Shown here: positions 58,930 through 64,000 of the stretch, piece after piece
Layout of the letters: each line of letters opens with the position of its first letter
Numbering within the stretch: position 1 is the first letter of the stretch
DNA from: Vermamoeba vermiformis
Lineage: Eukaryota; Tubulinea; Echinamoebida
Length of the DNA stretch: 64,000 nucleotides
Direction of reading: 5' to 3'
Assembly (NCBI GenBank): GCA_045837725.1
Contig: JBEWZL010000233.1
Location: forward strand, 1 to 64,000
The notes under the pieces: model-generated
The model's input: the letters and a program-made list of their open reading frames with translations, nothing else
Database searches by the model: none
Told to the model about the DNA's origin: nothing
Program-made: the position numbers and the translations under genes

Positions 58930-60522
58930 ATGCTGCGTAATATTGTCGTGTTCGGCACCCTCCTTCTGGTCCCGTTGGTTTGCGCAACTTGGCCTGATAC
59001 TTGGACTGGATTCGGCAACGGGTTGGAAAATACCCGATATCAACCTTATTCCAATCAGAACTTGAATTTCACCGACCCCAAGAACTTCATCATTAATTGG
59101 TTCTATCCCGCTTCCGTCGGTATCTCTTCAACTCCCACCGTCACGAACAACAGAATCTATTTTGGAGATCTGGGTGGTTATCTGTATGCTCTTCGCTTAG
59201 ATGGAAGTCTCGTTTGGAAGGTTTACTTGAAAGATATTTTGCCAGGAAATTATCAATGGTTGACAAGATCCAGCCCAGTCGTCTACGGAAATTTGCTCAT
59301 CTGTGGCGCTGCTTTCAACCCCGGCAATGGATACCCTACTGTTGGCCCTAGTGTCTTTGCGTTGAACAAGTACACTGGCGCTTTGGTCTACAATACAACA
59401 ATTGAAGACCACTTCGCTGCTACCATCACAACGAGCCCTACTTTGGTCAACAACCTCGCCATCTTCGGCGTCGCCTCGCAAGAAGAATACGCCGCTATTA
59501 GCCCTTTGTACCCTTGCTGCTCTTTCAGAGGCAGTGTCGTTGCTGTAAATGTCGCAACTGGTGCTATTGCCTGGAAGACTTACATGTTGCCCGACAACAA
59601 CGGCCTCCCTGGTGGTTACTCTGGCGCTGCTGTTTGGGGCTCGTCACCTGCCGTGGATCTCGAACGTGGTTTCGTTTACGTCGCTACCGGAAACGACTAC
59701 ACCTTGCCTGCCTATGTTGAGCAATGTCAGAACGAGACTGCGGGTCTCACTGGTCTGTTGACTGACCCTTGCCAAGAAGATTCCAACCACGCGAACTCAG
59801 TCTTGGCTCTCGATCTCTACACTGGCGTCATTCGCTGGGCTGTAGCTTTGGGTCCTCTTGCTGGATGGAATGCCGGCTGTGGTTTGCCTGGCCTTCCTCC
59901 AAACGACAACTGCCCAACTGTACCCGGTCCCGATGCAGACTTTGGCCAAGCTCCTATTTTGGTGCGCAACGTTGATTACAAGTTTGGCGGACAAAGCCGC
60001 GACCAAGTGTTTGCTGCCCAAAAGTCTGGTATGGCTTACGGATTCGACGCTGAGACTGGTCGCCTCACGTGGGCCACGCAAGTAGCTCCTGGCGGCGAAG
60101 GAGGTGGAATGATGTTTGGATCCGCCACAGATGGCTCTCGTCTTTATGTCGGTAATAACAACGCAGCGCACTCGCCTTACTACTTGCCCAATGGCACCGC
60201 GACTACTGCCAACTCGTGGTCCGCGATCGATTTAGTCACTGGTGAAGTGCAATGGACTTTCACCGACCCTGCTGGTGGCTCGTCCTTTGGCCCCGTCACT
60301 GTATGGGACGAACTCGTCTTGTTTGGTTCCAAGAGCGCCTCTGGTGGCTTCTACGGCGTGCGCAATACTGACGGCAAATTGATGTACCAGATCAACTTGA
60401 ACAACGTCATTGGTGGAGGAGCTGCCGTTGCTTCTAACACTATCTACATTGGCTCTGGCTACGCGGGTACGACCATTACTACTCCTGCAGGTCTCTACTC
60501 CCTCCGCTTGCCCACGAACTAA
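58930..60522 (+). CDS. Secreted PQQ-type beta-propeller dehydrogenase-like protein
   Basis: A single exon of 530 residues with a signal peptide (MLRNIVVFGTLLLVPLVCA). Eight propeller-blade repeats of the quinoprotein type are visible: NNRIYFGDLGGYLYALRLDGSLVWK, SVFALNKYTGALVY, GSVVAVNVATGAIAWKTYML, SVLALDLYTGVIRWAVAL, YGFDAETGRLTWATQV and WSAIDLVTGEVQWTF. The start WPDTWTGFGNGLENTRYQP resembles the polyvinyl-alcohol dehydrogenase and other PQQ-propeller enzymes. No cytochrome c motif (CxxCH) is present, so electrons would need another carrier, or the protein may bind rather than oxidise. Strong GCT/GTC codon use hints at high expression. Confidence 0.8.
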   Translation: MLRNIVVFGTLLLVPLVCATWPDTWTGFGNGLENTRYQPYSNQNLNFTDPKNFIINWFYPASVGISSTPTVTNNRIYFGDLGGYLYALRLDGSLVWKVYLKDILPGNYQWLTRSSPVVYGNLLICGAAFNPGNGYPTVGPSVFALNKYTGALVYNTTIEDHFAATITTSPTLVNNLAIFGVASQEEYAAISPLYPCCSFRGSVVAVNVATGAIAWKTYMLPDNNGLPGGYSGAAVWGSSPAVDLERGFVYVATGNDYTLPAYVEQCQNETAGLTGLLTDPCQEDSNHANSVLALDLYTGVIRWAVALGPLAGWNAGCGLPGLPPNDNCPTVPGPDADFGQAPILVRNVDYKFGGQSRDQVFAAQKSGMAYGFDAETGRLTWATQVAPGGEGGGMMFGSATDGSRLYVGNNNAAHSPYYLPNGTATTANSWSAIDLVTGEVQWTFTDPAGGSSFGPVTVWDELVLFGSKSASGGFYGVRNTDGKLMYQINLNNVIGGGAAVASNTIYIGSGYAGTTITTPAGLYSLRLPTN

Positions 60523-60840
60523 GTAGGCACTCTTTTCCTGTACTGTACACAATCAAAAAATAAATGTTTACTTAACCGTATTTTCACATCTTTGAAGTTT
60601 TATACTTGGAATAGAATCCGCAAGTTCGGAACTCGATTCAAAAGTCTGGCAGTGAATGTAAGTCAATTTAACGCACATGTAAGACGCAAATTAGATTATG
60701 TTGTGGGTTTCGAAACGCACAATAGCCATTTTAATTATTAATAATAATCATTATCAACACAGAGCATTGTTTGAACACATATAAGATTTTTTTATTTTGT
60801 TCAGCGATATAGTACAAGTTGTAATTACTCAAGCAAAGTC
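60523..60840. other. Spacer between convergent genes
   Basis: AATAAA at about 60560 serves the PQQ gene. No gene seen. Confidence 0.5.
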
Positions 60841-62712
60841 TTAACGACCAGGGTTGGCGAGCTGTTGAGCTTCAGGACCGCATGAAGTAGTGGTGCACGA
60901 AGGGAAGGGCAAAACATCAGGGACGATGTTGACTTCGGTGCTGACCTTGAACTCGTGCTTATCACCGTGACGACCACGCTCTTCAATGTCGTAAGTGAAC
61001 TCGAGGTAGAAGATACCCCAGCCTTGAGCAGGAGCCTTGCGCGAGGCAGTGTAGATAGAACCGTATTGAGGAGTGATGTCGGTGGCAGTCCAGTTCAAGT
61101 TCTGGTGGCAACCAACACCAGTGGCACCGACACAAGCGAAGAGACGGAAGTCACGGCGAGTGGTGCTGATAGTGTTGGCAGACCACATGACGACCTTCTT
61201 GGGACGAGTGCCCGAGACAGCGACAATCGAGGCTTGTTGCGTGCGAGTGGTGGTCTTGTACAAGTTCCAGCTCAGATCACGAGGACCGCGCAAGTTGTCG
61301 CCGACCATGCGAACAAATGAGTTGACAGAGACGAGCACGTCAGTCAAATTGTACGTCAGGTAGAAAGTGTGGCCAGATCCGGGCAAGATGCGCAAGTACT
61401 TCTCTCCGCGGAGTTGTTGGAAGAAGAAGTTGGCAGCATCGGGTTGAAAAAACTCGTCTTGCGATGAAGCAATGACGTAAGTGGGCTTGGGAGTGAATTT
61501 GTCGTTGAAAATGATGGGATCGATCAAAGCAGCCATGGCATCGAATTCGGGAGTACCAAAGTGGCTCATAACACCGGCAGCCCAGTAGTCGAGAAAAGTC
61601 CAAGTCCAACTTTTTGACCATAATTAGTCATATAAGTCAGTTATAGTAGATCTCTGGACTTACCCGCCTAGGGATCTGAAAGCACTGTCGAGATTGGGCT
61701 TGATGTTGAGAATGGGCATCACTACGGGGATGAAGGCCTCGACACGCTTGTCAATGCCAGAAGCCAACCAAGTGGTCCAACCTCGCTTAGAGGCACCACC
61801 CATCACGAAGGACTTGACACGAGGGATATCGAGAGTCTCGGTGAACTCTTGAACGGCATCCATAGCACGAACCGCGGATTTGACTTGAGGGAATTGCAAG
61901 AGCCAGTTAGGATCAGAAGAGGTGTTCGTCAAGAAGTGCTCCCAAGTGTAAGCAATGATACCGTCCTCTTTGCGTTGAGCATGAGTGGCGTCGGAAGGGA
62001 AGCTGATAGGTTGGTTGGGCACTTGAGCAAGATCTGGGCAAAGTTAATATTGCGAATTGAATCAAGTTACGACACACTGAATCAATAATAGAAATATTCG
62101 CGAACACATATTTCGCGGCACTTACAGACTGAAACTGCGGGGCTGTTGCGGCACACGTACTCAACAATGTTGTACACGGTGGTGGGGAGAGGATCCGTGT
62201 TATCGCCACCGTCAACGTAAAGGAAGGCAGTATTGTATTCGACCTATTGAGTATAAAGAGAATGTTAATTAGGACCACGTGCGGAAGTTAATCGCGATTA
62301 TTTACTCACATTGTTAGGAACACAAACTGTCAAGATATGAGACCAAACATGTTGAGATGAGTCGGCAGGAGTCAACCAGTATTGGGAGGTCATGTTCAAC
62401 AACTAAAACAACAGATCGCGTTAGATTGCGGTGACATGACACGTCAAACTTTTCAACTAGAAATTATTTGATACTGCGTAAGAACAGGAGAGGCAACAAT
62501 AATTTGATGCTCGATTGGAGTTAAATATGCGTTGAAGTAGTACTTACAAAGGCGGTGTAAACGTCACCCTGGATGGTGCCAACTTGTTCCCAGTCAAAGG
62601 CGTCGTCGTCGGTGTAGACGTACTTCTCGATGGGAGTCTTTCTGCGACCAGCAAAGCTGCCGAGAACGAGTAAGGCACAGATGGTAAAGACAAAGAGAGT
62701 CTTTGGGGACAT
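60841..62712 (-). CDS. PhoPQ-activated pathogenicity-related (AprA-type) secreted protein
   Basis: Five exons (62712-62548, 62402-62310, 62243-62126, 62033-61664, 61609-60841) give 504 residues. A signal peptide (KTLFVFTICALLVLGSFAG) precedes PIEKYVYTDDDAFDWE, the usual start of this family. The alpha/beta-hydrolase core has a Ser nucleophile elbow (VMGGASKRGWTTW), an Asp in IASSQDEFFQPD and a His in LPGSGHTFYL. The C-terminal third is beta-rich. The family is named after a bacterial virulence regulon; Dictyostelium relatives (AprA region proteins) are secreted. The catalytic triad looks complete, so hydrolase or peptidase activity is plausible. Confidence 0.85.
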
Positions 62713-63461
62713 TGTTTCAATAAGTCAGGTGGTGTGGGTGGAAGGAACTTATTGAAAAATAAGGATCAGTTGTGGTGTTTTAAGGGAATTTTGGGATTGA
62801 GAGTAGAAAAGCGCAGTCATTTCGCTTTTATTTTTTTAGCGGTTCACACAAGATACTGTGACATCTGGCTCACATAATTTCGTCGGCTGAACACTCGACT
62901 GCAAGACTAATCCTCGCGCATGTGTACTATGTATAGTTATATATCGTACTTTATATTTTCGTTTGTTTCCGCTTTCCGCTTCGATTTGGAAGTTAAATTT
63001 TTGCCAACTTCCCGTCGGTACCGAATAAAATTTATTCGCGCGGAAAATCTTTCGGTAATTTCGTAAGATAAAGAGCTTGTGTAATATGCAGTACCCTGTG
63101 CTATTATGACAAATGCAACCAATAGGTCTAACGCTTGCCTTTCACGAAACTGCAGAAACAGAAGTATTAACGATCAAATTGTGTAAAAACGAATTCGCAG
63201 ATCAAAGCCACCACTTGCAGTATGAATATATATAACACGCGAGAAGTGAGTCCCGCTGTCATGTGTCACTGGCTGATTTAACATCTCGAAACAATTTCTT
63301 GCGAATTGCAATCAAATGTGCACCGACCTTCTATATATAGTCCGACACACATTGATGCACGTGTTTTAATGATAATATTAATAAGTTATCTCGCAAAGCG
63401 GAGCACGAGAATTACGCCGCGACGTTAATGATTGAACCATGCTCGCTTACCAAGTTTGCCC
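62713..63461. other. Spacer, no gene seen
   Basis: Upstream region of the AprA-type gene and 3' flank of the partial gene. A 61-codon minus frame has no protein-like features. Confidence 0.45.
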
Positions 63462-64000
63462 CTAATTGGCCAGTATTTTCAATAACATCTGCTCGATAGA
63501 GGTGCTTGATTCGTCTTCGGACAATAACATGAAGGATCCAAGGCAAGTCCTACCGCCATATTAACAATCTTGTTTGCTATTAACTGATTCATACCTATAG
63601 ACGTTGTATTTTAGCACCTTGCTGCCCTTTTCATTTTCTAGATTGCACACGAGCATGTCGTCTTCAGATCGGGTCCAATGTCCTTCGTAATTAGTCGCCT
63701 CGTAGTCCCAATTTTCTGAAATGTATTTGAGTGTAAATGCATGCGTAATGACAACTTACTTCTAAATACCGCCGTGCCATCGAGCTCTAATTCGAGTGTC
63801 AAGTGGTTAAAGCCAGTGTGAGTCGAGTAAAATGTTTTTCCCGCGAGGTCCCTAGCCCAATTAATGCGCGTTAGTCATTGTCTATTTGTGCGTGTAACTA
63901 CTCACCACTCTACGACAGGTGCGCTGAATGGATTGTAATTGCCTTTCGCAACGGCATTGAAAACAGGCTCGATTTGCAGGCACCAAGGCAGCTCTCGCAT
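63462..64000 (-). CDS. Unknown beta-rich protein, probably incomplete at the window edge
   Basis: Four exons on the minus strand: 64000-63906, 63851-63760, 63715-63595 and 63549-63462 (TAG). The frame is continuous: MRELPWCLQIEPVF, AGKTFYSTHTGFNHLTLELELDGTAVF, KNWDYEATNYEGHWTRSEDDMLVC and SEDESSTSIEQMLLKILAN. The ATG at 64000-63998 could be the start or an internal Met, so the N-terminus may lie outside the window. The beta-strand pattern with conserved Trp is like a small barrel domain. I do not recognise the family. Confidence 0.55.

Overview
The window is nuclear DNA of a unicellular eukaryote. Genes lie on both strands and are cut by many short introns, about 40-180 bases, with GTAAGT or GTACGT donors. 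Spacers between genes are a few hundred bases. There is a SNARE, an ABCG transporter, a DDT/WHIM chromatin protein, a mitochondrial thiolase, a cAMP-receptor-like GPCR, a membrane-tethered Myrf-like factor, a prominin-like protein and an intronless tRNA-Cys. The mix fits an amoebozoan or a deep opisthokont relative. I cannot place it more closely.

Layout. 1-7.7 kb: the 5' part of a cytochrome P450 (minus), a GNAT acetyltransferase, a DDT/WHIM chromatin protein and an ABCG half-transporter. 7.7-14.6 kb: a decayed gene, a syntaxin, a WD40-like protein and an acidic disordered protein. 15.2-20.5 kb: three secreted or GPI-type surface proteins around tRNA-Cys. 20.9-27.1 kb: an F-box protein, a Myrf-like factor with a plant-type LRR ectodomain, a small unknown protein and a dual-specificity phosphatase. 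27.4-34.1 kb: a copper P1B-ATPase and acetyl-CoA acetyltransferase. 34.5-39.4 kb: two divergent paralogous four-helix membrane proteins and a prominin-like protein. 40-44.7 kb: a TPR-like protein, an F-box/LRR protein, a TIM-barrel sugar isomerase/epimerase-like protein and a GPCR. 57.1-64 kb: a PA-domain 7TM protein, a PQQ-type beta-propeller enzyme, a secreted PhoPQ-activated (AprA-type) protein and a partial unknown gene.

The odd part is 44.7-56.5 kb. It holds a candidate DNA transposon with two divergent intron-bearing genes. One encodes a Cys-rich, DDE-like putative transposase ending in a chromodomain (47.16-49.20 kb). The other (49.45-51.94 kb) starts with a ParB/sulfiredoxin-fold-like domain and ends with a degenerate DNA-methyltransferase-like segment. 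Nine copies of a 19-bp palindrome, AAAACGCTC-N-GAGCGTTTT, sit in the introns and shared 5' region of these two genes and were not noticed elsewhere in the window. A ParB-like protein beside clustered palindromes resembles a ParB-parS arrangement, here inside a eukaryotic mobile element. This is the best candidate for an undescribed system. Next to it lies a 5'-truncated Ty3/gypsy fossil (52.2-56.03 kb) with a short LTR ending in a hairpin, and the tail of a second gypsy copy.

Exon borders were read by eye from splice signals and frame continuity, and each CDS is given as a start-to-stop span. Family names come from motif recognition without any database search.
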